From Paenibacillus sp. SZ31 (lineage in GTDB: Bacteria; Bacillota; Bacilli; Paenibacillales; Paenibacillaceae), in the NCBI RefSeq assembly GCF_012912005.1, contig NZ_JABBEA010000001.1, positions 372,001-436,000 on the forward strand: a DNA stretch of 64,000 bases. The letters run 5' to 3'. The notes below the pieces were generated by a model, which was given only the letters and a program-made list of their open reading frames with translations, was not told the DNA's origin and did not search any database. Both the position numbers and the translations under genes were made by a program. Shown one piece after another: positions 43,703 to 53,180 of the stretch (position 1 is the stretch's first letter; each line of letters opens with the position of its first letter).

Positions 43703-44260
43703 TCAATAACTGAGATAGTTACTCTTCTCGGTATTGTCCCGCTGCTTCTGCTCAAGGTCACGTGTGGAAGACTGCTCGTGTTCTTGTATCCCATTGTTCT
43801 CCGCCAATTCCAGCACCGTGTCCGAGAACCCCTCCAGGTTCGCTACCACCCGCTCATAGAATTGACTTTGCTGCTCCAGCTCCTCCGTTGTAAAACCCTC
43901 AAACAGAAGCGTGATACATCGAGCACCGATATTGCTGTTTCTCGCATACATCTCCCGCCCGCTGGATGTGATGTCCAGTAAAACCGTCCGCCGATCGTCT
44001 TCCTTTCGTCTGCGGATGGTGAGTCCCTTTTTCTCCAACTTATCGGTTAGAGCAGTAATGGCACCGGATGTAAAATCCAATTGTTCTGCCAAATCTCCAA
44101 GCCGTTGTTCTCCCTCACGTATGATCTTGTGCAGGATAAGCATGCCCGGCAGGCTGATGCCCTCTACAGAGATGCGATCCCGCTCTTTGACAAATCGTCT
44201 GACCATTTTGCGGAATAACCAGTCCGTCCGCTCCAATGCTTCCCAATCTCTATCGCTCAT
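43703..44260 (-). CDS. MarR family regulator of the arylsulfotransferase operon
   Basis: 185 residues. The winged helix covers RLGDLAEQLDFTSGAITALTDKLEKKGLTIRRRKEDDRRTVLLD in pieces (about 50-95), including the beta-wing D-x-R-R. N- and C-terminal helices form the dimer; the C-terminal 35 residues are a Glu/Gln-rich disordered tail longer than usual for MarR. It is first in an operon with the ASST-like and ABC genes and probably represses its own promoter: a TCATT-T-AATGA palindrome lies just downstream of the predicted start site. RBS AAGGAGG. Confidence 0.85.
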   Translation of the reverse strand: MSDRDWEALERTDWLFRKMVRRFVKERDRISVEGISLPGMLILHKIIREGEQRLGDLAEQLDFTSGAITALTDKLEKKGLTIRRRKEDDRRTVLLDITSSGREMYARNSNIGARCITLLFEGFTTEELEQQSQFYERVVANLEGFSDTVLELAENNGIQEHEQSSTRDLEQKQRDNTEKSNYLSY

Positions 44261-44300
44261 TCCATATCCTCCTTATTCAATTGAAGCTTCAACAGCGCAC

Positions 44301-44351
44301 AAAAAAAGGCCCCCGAGGACATTCCTTAGAGGAGTAGTCCCGGGAGCCTTT
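44301..44351 (-). terminator. terminator-like hairpin in the MarR operon leader (possible attenuator)
   Basis: On the minus strand AAAGGCTCCCGGGAC pairs (one bulge, one G-U) with GTCCTCGGGGGCCTTT, followed by TTTT. It lies between the operon promoter and the marR start, so it would stop transcription before the first gene unless prevented from forming. Confidence 0.7.
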
Positions 44352-44400
44352 GGTGGTCCAATCAGCTCACTTCTGTTTTCAGTTCAAATTATCTCACTGT

Positions 44401-44411
44401 TCATTTAATGA
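44401..44411. promoter_or_regulatory. palindrome, candidate MarR operator
   Basis: TCATT-T-AATGA, a perfect 11-bp palindrome about 14-24 nt downstream of the predicted transcription start. Wider imperfect symmetry (ATCTCA ... TGAGAT) surrounds it. Confidence 0.5.
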
Positions 44412-44431
44412 GTATTAAAATAATTGAGATC

Positions 44432-44461
44432 ATCATATAACCAACTAACCCAACCTGTCAA
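44432..44461 (-). promoter_or_regulatory. promoter of the MarR-arylsulfotransferase-ABC operon
   Basis: On the minus strand a perfect TTGACA (complement of 44456-44461), an 18-bp spacer and TATGAT (complement of 44432-44437). The leader to the marR start is about 165 nt. Confidence 0.65.
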
Positions 44462-44647
44462 GTAAGAATTATGTTAGTGATCTTTTCTTTTTGCACTCAT
44501 TCTCGCTAAGTTGAAATTACTTATCCTGTTTTAAGTTTCAATTCAGGTTTCCCGTTTACACTATTCTCAGATCGAAACATCTACAATTACGTCTACGACA
44601 AGCTACGATTCAGTTCGTACTCAACTACAGAAATGAGGATTATCCAT

Positions 44648-45055
44648 ATGAACATGAAAAGAGTCATTATTATAGGCACAATGATTGTCACTATGTCCTT
44701 CGCCGGAACAGCATGGGGCCAATCGGCCATCTCTCCCATACCTACTGCTAAATGGTCCATCGTTGATTTGGATACTCGTGAGGGAAACAGTGACGAGCTG
44801 CTCAGCGCTCTGAATCAGCCTTCAGAAGCGGATTTGTATCAGGAACTGTACAGCGGCAAATCGCTGAGGACGATAACGGAAGAAAACAATGGGAACTTGA
44901 ATGAGGTCATAGCTATACAAGTAAGGCAGCTCAAGGAGCAGTTGGATGAGCGACTTGCAAATCGAAGTATCAGTTCAGAGCAACATGCTGCACAACAAGC
45001 CGAACTGGAAGAGTTGGTCACAGAGAGTGCGAATACAGCATACAGCTTGGCGTAA
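44648..45055 (+). CDS. small secreted protein (DUF2680-like pattern)
   Basis: 135 residues from ATG 44648 (GAGGAT eight bases upstream). A signal peptide (KRVIIIGTMIVTMSFAGTAWG) ends near GQS. The mature part has a short helical domain with LYQELYSGKSLRTITEENNGN and LKEQLDERLANRSISSEQHAAQ, which resembles DUF2680: a G-K-S-L-x-x-I motif, then a helix pair. Function is unknown. Transcribed divergently from the MarR operon; no clear promoter seen. Confidence 0.65.
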   Translation: MNMKRVIIIGTMIVTMSFAGTAWGQSAISPIPTAKWSIVDLDTREGNSDELLSALNQPSEADLYQELYSGKSLRTITEENNGNLNEVIAIQVRQLKEQLDERLANRSISSEQHAAQQAELEELVTESANTAYSLA

Positions 45056-45172
45056 ATTAGTAGCGTATCTGTACGATAGAGGTTTGAACCTTCCTAATAG
45101 TACAGCAAAAAGGAGCGTATGCACGCCCCTTCTTGTCCCCTATTCACCTCAAGCAGGTATGATGTGTAATCC

Positions 45173-45805
45173 TTATTGCGCTGCCCCAATCGTACAGACA
45201 CCCAAGGATTTGCCGTCCCATGCCAGTTCGAGCACATCGCCTGCTTGTGTTGGTCCAACACCTTCGGGTGTTCCTGTAAAAATGACATCTCCCGGCCCCA
45301 GGCCGTAATGGTGACCTACATAATCCACAATATCCTGTAAACTGAAGATCATATTACGAATGTTACCACGCTGAACTTCCTCACCATTTTTGGTCAATGT
45401 AAAGTCTTTCTCCAGCAATGTTGCCGCACCTGGGAAAGCCTGAAATGCAGTAACCGGCGCAGAATTTTTGAATCCTTTGGCCGCTGTCCAAGGGTGACCC
45501 TTTTTCTTAATCACAGTCTGTACATCACGTAACGTAAAATCAATACCAAACGCATACGCATCCACCAGCTCATCTACCGCCACACCCGGCTCATAACTAC
45601 GGCCGATTCGCACGACCAGTTCAGCTTCATAGTGAACTTCACCTTGGGTAGCAGGTAATTCAAGGGTTTCACCATTCAGGGATACGACTGCGTGAGAAGG
45701 TTTCATAAAGATCATCGGCTCATCCGGAACCGCGTTACCCAATTCTTCCGCGTGAAGTTTATAATTGCGTCCTACACAGTATACATTGCGAATGTCAGTC
45801 AACAT
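45173..45805 (-). CDS. fumarylacetoacetate hydrolase (FAH) family protein
   Basis: 210 residues from ATG 45805 (AAAGGTGG ten bases upstream); a longer frame to 45901 overlaps the glycerophosphodiesterase gene. Features are YCVGRNYKLHAEELGN, PMIFMKPSHAV, the metal-binding E-x-E in VHYEAELVVRIGR, DFTLRDVQ and the ending FTGTPEGVGPTQAGDVL. This is the short FAHD1/YcgM-type hydrolase or decarboxylase acting on acylpyruvates or oxaloacetate-like substrates. Downstream partner of the glycerophosphodiesterase gene, 47 bp apart. Confidence 0.87.
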   Translation of the reverse strand: MLTDIRNVYCVGRNYKLHAEELGNAVPDEPMIFMKPSHAVVSLNGETLELPATQGEVHYEAELVVRIGRSYEPGVAVDELVDAYAFGIDFTLRDVQTVIKKKGHPWTAAKGFKNSAPVTAFQAFPGAATLLEKDFTLTKNGEEVQRGNIRNMIFSLQDIVDYVGHHYGLGPGDVIFTGTPEGVGPTQAGDVLELAWDGKSLGVCTIGAAQ

Positions 45806-45852
45806 GGGTATATAACCACCTTTATCGGATTCATTAGTGTATATAGAGTAAA

Positions 45853-46605
45853 TTAAGGTCTGAAGAATCGGCTGCTCGTCTCCTGAAATGCATGTTCCCA
45901 TACATCAGGTCGGTTTGTACACAACATAAGCTCTGGATCTACTGCCGCCAGTCTCTTCATAATCGTCTTGTCATCCACCGTCCAAGCCATCACACGAATG
46001 CCTGCACTCCGCATCTCGTTCATTAAGGATTTGTCTACATTGGTATATCCAATCGAGAGGAATGTGCAATTCATTTGCCGCAGTGCGGTTAACAGATCAC
46101 CTGGTCGCGCATCAATAATTAACCCCGTCTGGATCTCCGGTGCAAGTTTCTTCACTTCGATCAGAGCAGCGGGTTCAAATGAAGTGATCACCACATCATT
46201 CTGCATATGTCTTTTTCTCACTTCATATATAACCGCGGCAGGCAGACCAGGGTACATATCTCCCTGCGTTTTCAGTTCGATGTTCAAACGCACTCTGCCG
46301 CACGAACGATCAAGCAATTCACTTAGAGCCGGAATCCGCTCACCTTTGTATGTCTTGTTTTTCCATGCTCCGGCATCCAGCCGTTGCAGATCAGCCCAAT
46401 CGGTTTCCCGAACCAAGCCCTTGCCATTCGTCGTGCGATCCACTGTAAAATCATGAATGATCACGGGCACACCATCACGCGACAACTGCACATCCAGCTC
46501 CATCCACTGAACTTCTGGCCGTTCCATGGCCATCAGGAATGCAGCCATCGTATTCTCTGGTGCAATGGAAGAAAATCCACGGTGCGCTACACAAAGGTTG
46601 TTCAT
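45853..46605 (-). CDS. glycerophosphodiester phosphodiesterase (UgpQ-like)
   Basis: 250 residues, cytosolic (no signal peptide). The GDPD signature is intact: AHRGFSSIAPENTMAAF (catalytic His and Arg, Glu), MELDVQLSRDGVPVIIHDFTVDRTTNG (Glu, Asp, second His) and the C-terminal RVMAWTVDD. It hydrolyses glycerophosphodiesters to glycerol-3-phosphate and an alcohol. Probably co-transcribed with the CapA gene upstream (24 bp) and the FAH gene downstream. RBS GAGGAGGG. Confidence 0.9.
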   Translation of the reverse strand: MNNLCVAHRGFSSIAPENTMAAFLMAMERPEVQWMELDVQLSRDGVPVIIHDFTVDRTTNGKGLVRETDWADLQRLDAGAWKNKTYKGERIPALSELLDRSCGRVRLNIELKTQGDMYPGLPAAVIYEVRKRHMQNDVVITSFEPAALIEVKKLAPEIQTGLIIDARPGDLLTALRQMNCTFLSIGYTNVDKSLMNEMRSAGIRVMAWTVDDKTIMKRLAAVDPELMLCTNRPDVWEHAFQETSSRFFRP

Positions 46606-46629
46606 TCGATTCCCTCCTCAAAAAGGTTC

Positions 46630-48042
46630 TCAATTGGGCGAAGCGACTCCACTCGCATCATATCGAATGCCTGGAGAAAGCTTTGCCATCTGCTCCAGCA
46701 GCAGTCTGTTCGCCTCATCAATCATCGGAATGGCCTGGCCAAGCCCTGCCTCATAAGGGATGACTTTCATACTGCAATTAGCATCGCTACTACAGCGTGC
46801 CTGAAATACAGCCGTTTTCCACGTTTCTTCGGTTGTGGATCTGGAGAAAATAAAATTCCCCGTACTATATGCAATCCACTTCCCTTTATAGTACTCCAAC
46901 CCTTGCAATACATGCGGATGACCACCTATGACCAGATCCGCACCCGCATCTACAAACTCATGAGCCAATCGAGTCTGGTCACTATTCGGAGTACTTACCC
47001 GTTCCTCTCCCCAGTGTGCAACCACAATGACCAGGTCCGCCTTCTTACGGGCCTCCTGAATCGCTTTGACTGCCCCTGTGGAATCATAGGCTTCAGCCAC
47101 GCCAGCCCGATTGCCCTCAGCCTTCCAACTCGTTTCAGGTACCACTCGGGAGAACCCCAGCAATGCGATCTTCATGCCTTTGCGTTCCAGGTACGCTGGT
47201 GCATAGGCCTCATCTCTGTTCATGCCAGCCCCGGTGTGGGCTACGCCATACTCCTTGAGATAGGTTAGCGTATCCACCAAGCCCTCTACACCTTGATCCA
47301 GAATATGATTGTTAGCCAAATTCACAGCATCAAAACCCGCAGAGGCCATTGCCGCCAATGCTTTGGGCGAAGATTTATATACATATGTTTTGTCAACTGC
47401 ACCGGTACCACCCAGGGTTATTGGTGTCTCCAGGTTACCGATGGTAAGATCATCATCCTTGAATAACCTGCCGAGTTTAGCAAAGGGATAGTCATAACCG
47501 TTCTTATCCAGCAGTTCGGCAACTTTACCAGAGAACTGGATATCGCCAACAAAGTTAATCGTGACATCCTTCGCTGAATTGGAAGGTTTCGACGTCCCTG
47601 ATTCGTTATCCACACCTGCATTTCCCTTGGTGCTGGATGGTGTCGAAGTTGCGGCAGGTTTTTTCGTTCCGGAATCGGATTTTCCAGTATTGGTGTTGCC
47701 TGCAGCGTCAGATGTCGCTACGCCGGATGTTTTTTCTGCATCCTCTGTTGTCTCTTCATCCGTTGCTTTAGGACCTTCTTCCGAAGTCTCATCAGATTCC
47801 GCGTCTGGAGAACTTACTTGATCACCGCCTTTGGCATCAACTCCAATGGAAGGCTGATCCTGATCCACTATCTCTTGCTTCACCGGCTGGTCTGCCTGTT
47901 GCTGACGTGTATTAATGACATAAAAAATGCCCACCAGACCAATTGCCATGATCAATACAATATTAACTATCCTTATAATTCTGCTACGGGCACGTTTAAC
48001 TTTTTTCTTCTCTACACTTCGCTCTGATCTTGGGGGATACAT
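46630..48042 (-). CDS. CapA family membrane-anchored metallophosphatase-like protein
   Basis: 470 residues from ATG 48042 (GAGGAG six bases upstream; the frame runs 11 codons further). A short basic cytoplasmic part, one transmembrane helix (IVNIVLIMAIGLVGIFYVI, about 25-43) and a Thr/Ser/Glu-rich spacer (about 60-155) lead to the CapA domain: INFVGDIQFSG, IGNLETPITLGG, NLANNHILDQG, VVAHWGEE and GGHPHVLQG. These are the metal-binding motifs of the PgsA/CapA calcineurin-like fold. The role is cell-surface polymer (poly-gamma-glutamate-type) handling, but no capB/capC genes are adjacent. Confidence 0.87.
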   Translation of the reverse strand: MYPPRSERSVEKKKVKRARSRIIRIVNIVLIMAIGLVGIFYVINTRQQQADQPVKQEIVDQDQPSIGVDAKGGDQVSSPDAESDETSEEGPKATDEETTEDAEKTSGVATSDAAGNTNTGKSDSGTKKPAATSTPSSTKGNAGVDNESGTSKPSNSAKDVTINFVGDIQFSGKVAELLDKNGYDYPFAKLGRLFKDDDLTIGNLETPITLGGTGAVDKTYVYKSSPKALAAMASAGFDAVNLANNHILDQGVEGLVDTLTYLKEYGVAHTGAGMNRDEAYAPAYLERKGMKIALLGFSRVVPETSWKAEGNRAGVAEAYDSTGAVKAIQEARKKADLVIVVAHWGEERVSTPNSDQTRLAHEFVDAGADLVIGGHPHVLQGLEYYKGKWIAYSTGNFIFSRSTTEETWKTAVFQARCSSDANCSMKVIPYEAGLGQAIPMIDEANRLLLEQMAKLSPGIRYDASGVASPN

Positions 48043-48169
48043 AAGCAACTCCTCTTCTTCTTCACAGCCATACATACCATTATATCAGGCATATTCTGGA
48101 TTTCCATCATTCCTTGGAACTGTATCGATTCGAAGGGTATTAACTCGGTGAACTTCCAGATATTCATGC

Positions 48170-48213
48170 AAAAAAGCCGTCTCTTCTGTAGATAAATCTA
48201 CATTCGAGACAGC
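48170..48213 (-). terminator. terminator of the heme operon
   Basis: On the minus strand GCTGTCTC-GAA-TGTAGAT and ATCTACA-GAA-GAGACGGC form a long stem with one symmetric internal loop, followed by TTTTTTG. Confidence 0.9.
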
Positions 48214-48226
48214 TCTCTTGCTGTAC

Positions 48227-49651
48227 TTATTCTGCCGCTAGCTCTTGTGTAGCCTGAACAGACATTTCCTTCGCTTGTCTGATGCAATCAGGCAAACCTA
48301 CACCCTCATAACCGGCACCTGCGATGTACACGCCAGGTAATTTGCTGCCAAGATCCTCACGAAGAGCGGCAATATGTTGGAGGTGTCCCACCGGATACTG
48401 TGGCATCGATTTGCGAAGCCGTGTAATCTCGGAGAAAATCGGCACCGCTTCGATGCCCATGGTCTCTCTCAGATCTTTGAGAACCAGATCCGTGAGCGCC
48501 TCATCCGGAAGCTCTACGTTCTGTTCGTCTCCAGAGCGACCAACATAACAGCGGAGCAATACTTTATCATCCGGACTGGTATGCAGCCATTTCGTCGATG
48601 TCCACGTGCAGGCCGTAATATTCCGGCCCTCTTTCCGCGGAACGAGGAAACCCGATCCGTCGAATACATGCTCGACCTCTTTTTTCTCAAAAGCGAGTAC
48701 CACATTGGCTACAGACACATAGTTAATCGCATCCAGAGCTGCTGTATCGACGTGAGGCTTCAACAGCTCTGACGCAATATACGTCGGCACAGTAACCACT
48801 ACATCATCCGCTTCTAGCTGTTCACCATTCTCCAGTTCAACACGGTATCTGGTCTCCGCTCCGTCAAGTCGCTGCAGCGACTTCACCGCAGTGTTCAGAC
48901 GTTGATCCACATCCTGCAACTCATGTACGAGGGCGTGAACAAGGCTCTGCAATCCCTGGCGAAAGTTCAGAAAGGCACTTCGTTTCGTTCCGGTATGCGT
49001 CTCAGCCGGTTTACGACCAGTCATCATGCCCCGGATCAAGCTTCCGTAATCGCGCTCTACTTCTCCGAACTGCGGGAAGGTAGCCTGAAGACTCAATCGC
49101 CGCATATCACCCGCATAGATTCCCGCGAGCAGTGGTTCCGTCAGGTTCTCCAGCACTTCTGCTCCAAGACGACGTTCAATCATATAACCGAGCGATTCAT
49201 CTTCTGTTGTACGACGCGGCGGGATGACAAAATCCATCAACGCGCGCAGTTTGCCTGCCGGAGAAACCAAGCCACTTCTCAGGAATGGTCTTAGTTCTGT
49301 CGGAATACCAAGAACGAGTCCTGCTGGCATAGGATGAAGTTTGCCACGCTGCATGATATACGTTTTCTTCGACTCCGGATTCTGACTTACCAGCTCATGA
49401 TCGATCTCCAATTCTTTGGCAAGATCAATCATTGCTGTTTTGCGAGCCAGAAAAGAATCCGGCCCTTTTTCAATCACAAATCCATCCCGGTGCAGTGTCT
49501 CGATCATGCCTCCCATGGACGAGGTTTTCTCGACCAAAGTAATCACGGGTTCAACGCCCGCTTCCCGGTAATGCTTGCCGATATAAAATGCCGCGCTGAG
49601 GCCAGTGAGGCCACCGCCGACAACAACAACACGGCGTTTCTTGTTACCCAT
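48227..49651 (-). CDS. hemY: coproporphyrinogen III oxidase (HemY/CgoX)
   Basis: 474 residues. The FAD Rossmann motif VVVVGGGLTGLSAAFYIG opens the protein, followed by EKTSSMGGMIET and the C-terminal GVYIAGAGYEGVGLPDCI, the second FAD motif. Monoderm HemY uses coproporphyrinogen III as substrate (six-electron oxidation to coproporphyrin III), which fits the hemE-hemH-hemY set here; the older name protoporphyrinogen oxidase is misleading for this clade. Its ATG overlaps the hemH stop by one base (TAATG), so it is translationally coupled. Confidence 0.93.
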   Translation of the reverse strand: MGNKKRRVVVVGGGLTGLSAAFYIGKHYREAGVEPVITLVEKTSSMGGMIETLHRDGFVIEKGPDSFLARKTAMIDLAKELEIDHELVSQNPESKKTYIMQRGKLHPMPAGLVLGIPTELRPFLRSGLVSPAGKLRALMDFVIPPRRTTEDESLGYMIERRLGAEVLENLTEPLLAGIYAGDMRRLSLQATFPQFGEVERDYGSLIRGMMTGRKPAETHTGTKRSAFLNFRQGLQSLVHALVHELQDVDQRLNTAVKSLQRLDGAETRYRVELENGEQLEADDVVVTVPTYIASELLKPHVDTAALDAINYVSVANVVLAFEKKEVEHVFDGSGFLVPRKEGRNITACTWTSTKWLHTSPDDKVLLRCYVGRSGDEQNVELPDEALTDLVLKDLRETMGIEAVPIFSEITRLRKSMPQYPVGHLQHIAALREDLGSKLPGVYIAGAGYEGVGLPDCIRQAKEMSVQATQELAAE

Positions 49652-50601
49652 TACTCATCCGACCCTTGCTGCCATTGGCTTATAATAACGTCGCTTAATG
49701 TCTCCATGTATAGAGGATCGCTATTGAGAGAATCAATACGCATGAGGCGCATGTCGATCTCTTTGGCAATCGCTTTGGCCTCAATATCGAGATCATAGAG
49801 GACTTCGAGATGATCCGAGACGAACCCGATTGGTGCCACAAGTACATCCTCTACCTGTTCACGAGAAAGTTCCTGTAACGTATCCAAAATATCCGGTCCG
49901 AGCCACGGCTCAGCTGTTCGTCCAGCACTTTGCCAAGTAAATTGCCAATTGGTAATGCCTACACGTGAGGCAATCACTTCCGAAGTCTCCAGCAATTGTT
50001 GCGGGTATGGATCACCCATCTCCACAATACGCGCCGGCAAGCTGTGTGCACTGAACAACACCTTCACATCTCCGCGTTTCGCTCCAGCTTCCTCGAACAT
50101 ATCCAACTTCGCACTGACTCGCGTAGACAACGCCTGAATTAACTTCGGATGCAGATGATAGCTCTCAATAAAGGACATATGAACACCCAGCTCTTCTGCT
50201 TTTTCACGCGCACGCTTAATATAGCTGCCTACACTCATCGTTGAGAAATGAGGCGCCAGTACAATGCCAATTGCTGTCTGAATTCCATCCTTCGCCAGCT
50301 GTTCCACACCATCCTCAATAAACGGATAGGCATGCTTCAGTCCTTGATAACAACGGAATTCCACACCATTGCCACGCTCATCGCGGTTTAACGTCTCCTG
50401 AAGAGCCTTGACCTGATTGTCCGTGTTTTCCCGAAGCGGGAATACACCACCAACAATGGCTTCATAACGATCCGTCAGTTCCTTTAATTGCTCAGGTTCA
50501 GGCGGACGTCCTCTGCGGATATGTGTGTAATACGCTTCGACACTCTCCAAATTTTCTGGTGTGCCATATGACATCACCAGTACACCTATCGTATTAGTCA
50601 T
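49651..50601 (-). CDS. hemH: coproporphyrin ferrochelatase (HemH/CpfC)
   Basis: 316 residues, the normal monoderm length with no C-terminal [2Fe-2S] extension. VLVMSYGTPENLESVEAYY opens the protein; the iron-binding His and catalytic Glu lie in FSAHSLP and TWQSAGRTAEPW. It inserts ferrous iron into coproporphyrin III in the cytoplasm. Middle gene of hemEHY; it overlaps hemE by 8 bp. The final enzyme of the pathway (HemQ/ChdC) is not in the window. Confidence 0.94.
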   Translation of the reverse strand: MTNTIGVLVMSYGTPENLESVEAYYTHIRRGRPPEPEQLKELTDRYEAIVGGVFPLRENTDNQVKALQETLNRDERGNGVEFRCYQGLKHAYPFIEDGVEQLAKDGIQTAIGIVLAPHFSTMSVGSYIKRAREKAEELGVHMSFIESYHLHPKLIQALSTRVSAKLDMFEEAGAKRGDVKVLFSAHSLPARIVEMGDPYPQQLLETSEVIASRVGITNWQFTWQSAGRTAEPWLGPDILDTLQELSREQVEDVLVAPIGFVSDHLEVLYDLDIEAKAIAKEIDMRLMRIDSLNSDPLYMETLSDVIISQWQQGSDE

Positions 50602-51658
50602 TCGTTACCGTCACCCCAGTCTTCAATGCTTCGGCAGAATATTCATGAATATAAGCCGTTAGTTCTCTGAGTTTATCAAGAGATGCTTCAGGAAATAGTC
50701 CGTGTCCCAGGTTAAAAATGTACCCCGGCTCCTTGATTCCTTCGTCAATGATCACTTTGGCTTGCTCCTTGATCAGTTCCATCGGTGCAGTCAGCAGATA
50801 GGGGTCCAAGTTACCCTGCACGGCGAATTTGCCGCCAAGTCGCTCACGACCTTCCGAAATCGATACTCTCCAGTCCAGTCCAATCACATCAGCTTGCAGA
50901 TTATGCAACGCTGGCAACAATTCGCCCGATGCGACACCAGGGAAATAGATCTTCGGTACATTCAAATCCGATAATTCGGTAAAGATACGAGTAATCGTAG
51001 GCAACACATATGTTCTGAAGTCTTTCGGAGAAAGTGCTCCAACCCAGCTGTCAAACAGCTGGAATGCTTTACCGCCATTCGCAATATGCGCACGGACATA
51101 TGTAATAACCATATCACCAAGCTTCTGCATCAGCTTATGCCACACCTCAGGCTCGCTGTACATCATCGTTTTGGTGCGGATATACCCTTTCGAAGGTCGG
51201 CCTTCGATCAGATAGCTCGCAATGGTGAAAGGTGCACCCGCAAATGTAATGAGAGGCACGTCAAGCTCCTTATCCAGAATTCGAACGGTCTCCAGGATAT
51301 GTGACAGATCTCCTTCTACGTCAATGGGACGCAAACGATCCACATCTGCAGCGGATCGAATCGGATTATCGATGACCGGTCCAATGTTTTTTACAATGTC
51401 AAAATCAATGCCCAGTGAGGCAACCGGATTCATAATATCGGAATACAAAATAGCCGCATCTACACCAAGTTTACGTACCGGCATAAGTGTAACTTCAGCC
51501 GCCAGCTCGGGTTGTCGGCAAATCTCTAACAAGGAGTACTTTTCTTTAATTTTGCGATATTCAGGATCGTAACGTCCAGCCTGACGCATGTACCATACCG
51601 GAACACGGTCTACCTGTTGTTTGAAACTTGCCCGAATCAGTCGATCATTATAGCTCAT
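50594..51658 (-). CDS. hemE: uroporphyrinogen decarboxylase
   Basis: 354 residues from ATG 51658, preferred to the frame start at 51673 because GGAGG lies eight bases upstream. Signatures PVWYMRQAGRYDPEYR (N-terminal; Arg and Asp of the active site) and GAPFTIASYLIEG are intact. It removes four carboxylates from uroporphyrinogen III to give coproporphyrinogen III. First gene of the operon, divergent from an MFS gene with 200 bp between. Confidence 0.95.
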   Translation of the reverse strand: MSYNDRLIRASFKQQVDRVPVWYMRQAGRYDPEYRKIKEKYSLLEICRQPELAAEVTLMPVRKLGVDAAILYSDIMNPVASLGIDFDIVKNIGPVIDNPIRSAADVDRLRPIDVEGDLSHILETVRILDKELDVPLITFAGAPFTIASYLIEGRPSKGYIRTKTMMYSEPEVWHKLMQKLGDMVITYVRAHIANGGKAFQLFDSWVGALSPKDFRTYVLPTITRIFTELSDLNVPKIYFPGVASGELLPALHNLQADVIGLDWRVSISEGRERLGGKFAVQGNLDPYLLTAPMELIKEQAKVIIDEGIKEPGYIFNLGHGLFPEASLDKLRELTAYIHEYSAEALKTGVTVTND

Positions 51659-51862
51659 ATAAGAAGCCTCCAATAGTTTTTGGACTCATAATTACCATTA
51701 TGCCCTTTTTAAACTGCCGTAACAACCACATGCAGATGCGTTCTACGTGACAATACTATGACATTCCTTACACCCATCCCCCATATGCCAATTATGTTAT
51801 AATGAAAGAATGGTGTTTTTTAGAGAATTACAGAAATATCTTTGAAAGGAAGTGAAAGCACT

Positions 51863-53074
51863 TTGAAAACGTGGAAAGTAAACCTCATTGTGCTTTGGTT
51901 CGGACAATTTTTGGTCAATTCGGGCATGACCATGATTACCCCATTTTTGTCCCTTTATCTCGCAAGAGATCTGGGCGTTGTTGGGGAACATGAAATTGGC
52001 ATATGGGCCGGATTTATATTTGCAGCCAATTTCCTCACCTCATTTTTGTTCCAACCGCTCTGGGGCAAGTTATCGGACAAGTATGGTCGAAAGGTGATGC
52101 TGCTGCGTTCAGGATTCGGGATGGCCATCGTGATTGCCCTCATGGGTCTGGCACAGAATCCCTGGCAGCTTCTCTTATTGCGTTTGCTTAACGGTACAAT
52201 CTCCGGTTTCAATCCTGCAGCTGTTGCGCTGATATCGGGTACCACTCCGAAAGACCGGATGGGTTTTGCCATGGGAATCAGTCAGTCCGGGCAGGTTGCC
52301 GGCACAATCCTGGGTCCGCTCATTGGTGGCTTGCTAGCGGATGCGGTAGGCTTCCGCCCTATTTTCTACATTACAGGTGGACTGATCTTCGTCGCTTCCA
52401 TGCTCGCCATGTTCTTGGTGAGAGAGAAATTCGACCGTCAAGAAGCAGCCAAACTGCCGGCACAATCCGTATTGTCCGGTCTGAAAGAATTGAATAAGTC
52501 ACCTCAACTGCCCGCACTGTTTGCTGTGACGTTTCTGTTACAGTTTGCGATGATTAGCCCCATGTCACTCTTGCCGCTGTATGTGCAGAAATTGCATGCT
52601 TCGGATGTAAACGTGGCCTTCTGGGCAGGAATGGTCGGTGCAGTTACAGGACTATCCAATATGGCCATGTCTCCGATTCTCGGGAAGCTGAGTGACCGGA
52701 TCGGCCCTCACAAGGTGCTTACGTTCTCACTCATAGGAACAGGACTCATGCTTATCCCGCAGGCATTTGTTCAGACCGTGTGGCAGCTCATTCTTGTTCG
52801 TTTCATGATGGGTGTGTTCATGGGTGGCCTGCTTCCAAGCGTCAATGCCCTGATCCGTTCCTATACATCAGATAGCATGATTAGCCGGGCATTCAGTTTT
52901 AATACGAGCACTCTGGCGCTAGGCAACATGCTTGGAGCGATCATTGGAGGTTTTATGGCAGGATTCATCGGGATTGAAGGTCTGTTTATCGTCTCTGGTG
53001 GACTGCTGCTGCTCAATATGGTTTGGGTCAGATTCAAATTGTACAACAAACCTGCTTCGATTCGGGAATCCTGA
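51863..53074 (+). CDS. MFS multidrug efflux-type transporter, TTG start
   Basis: 403 residues from TTG 51863, with AGGAAGTG eight bases upstream. Twelve transmembrane helices. Motif A GKLSDKYGRKVML sits in the 2-3 loop and its repeat GKLSDRIGPHKVL in the 8-9 loop; motif C-like GQVAGTILGPLIGGLLAD in helix 5 marks antiporters of the DHA1 drug-efflux family. The substrate is not predictable. It is divergent from hemE and separate from it in transcription. Confidence 0.85.
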   Translation: MKTWKVNLIVLWFGQFLVNSGMTMITPFLSLYLARDLGVVGEHEIGIWAGFIFAANFLTSFLFQPLWGKLSDKYGRKVMLLRSGFGMAIVIALMGLAQNPWQLLLLRLLNGTISGFNPAAVALISGTTPKDRMGFAMGISQSGQVAGTILGPLIGGLLADAVGFRPIFYITGGLIFVASMLAMFLVREKFDRQEAAKLPAQSVLSGLKELNKSPQLPALFAVTFLLQFAMISPMSLLPLYVQKLHASDVNVAFWAGMVGAVTGLSNMAMSPILGKLSDRIGPHKVLTFSLIGTGLMLIPQAFVQTVWQLILVRFMMGVFMGGLLPSVNALIRSYTSDSMISRAFSFNTSTLALGNMLGAIIGGFMAGFIGIEGLFIVSGGLLLLNMVWVRFKLYNKPASIRES

Positions 53075-53118
53075 TTCCCTACCTATTTTTAAACCCATTC
53101 ATATTAACGTTCCATTTG

Positions 53119-53161
53119 AAAAAGCCGCTTCCAGCGCCTAATTGGCCTGAAAGCGGCTTTT
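53119..53161. terminator. bidirectional terminator between MFS and P450 genes
   Basis: AAAAAGCCGCTT pairs with AAGCGGCTTTT, with inner CAG/CTG and GCC/GGC pairs. Confidence 0.85.
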
Positions 53162-53180
53162 GTCATTCATGTGCCATTCA

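Noticed and set aside
51842..51862. Earlier TTG start for the MFS transporter at 51842
   Set aside because: It lies within the RBS for TTG 51863 and adds a charged heptapeptide with no RBS of its own.
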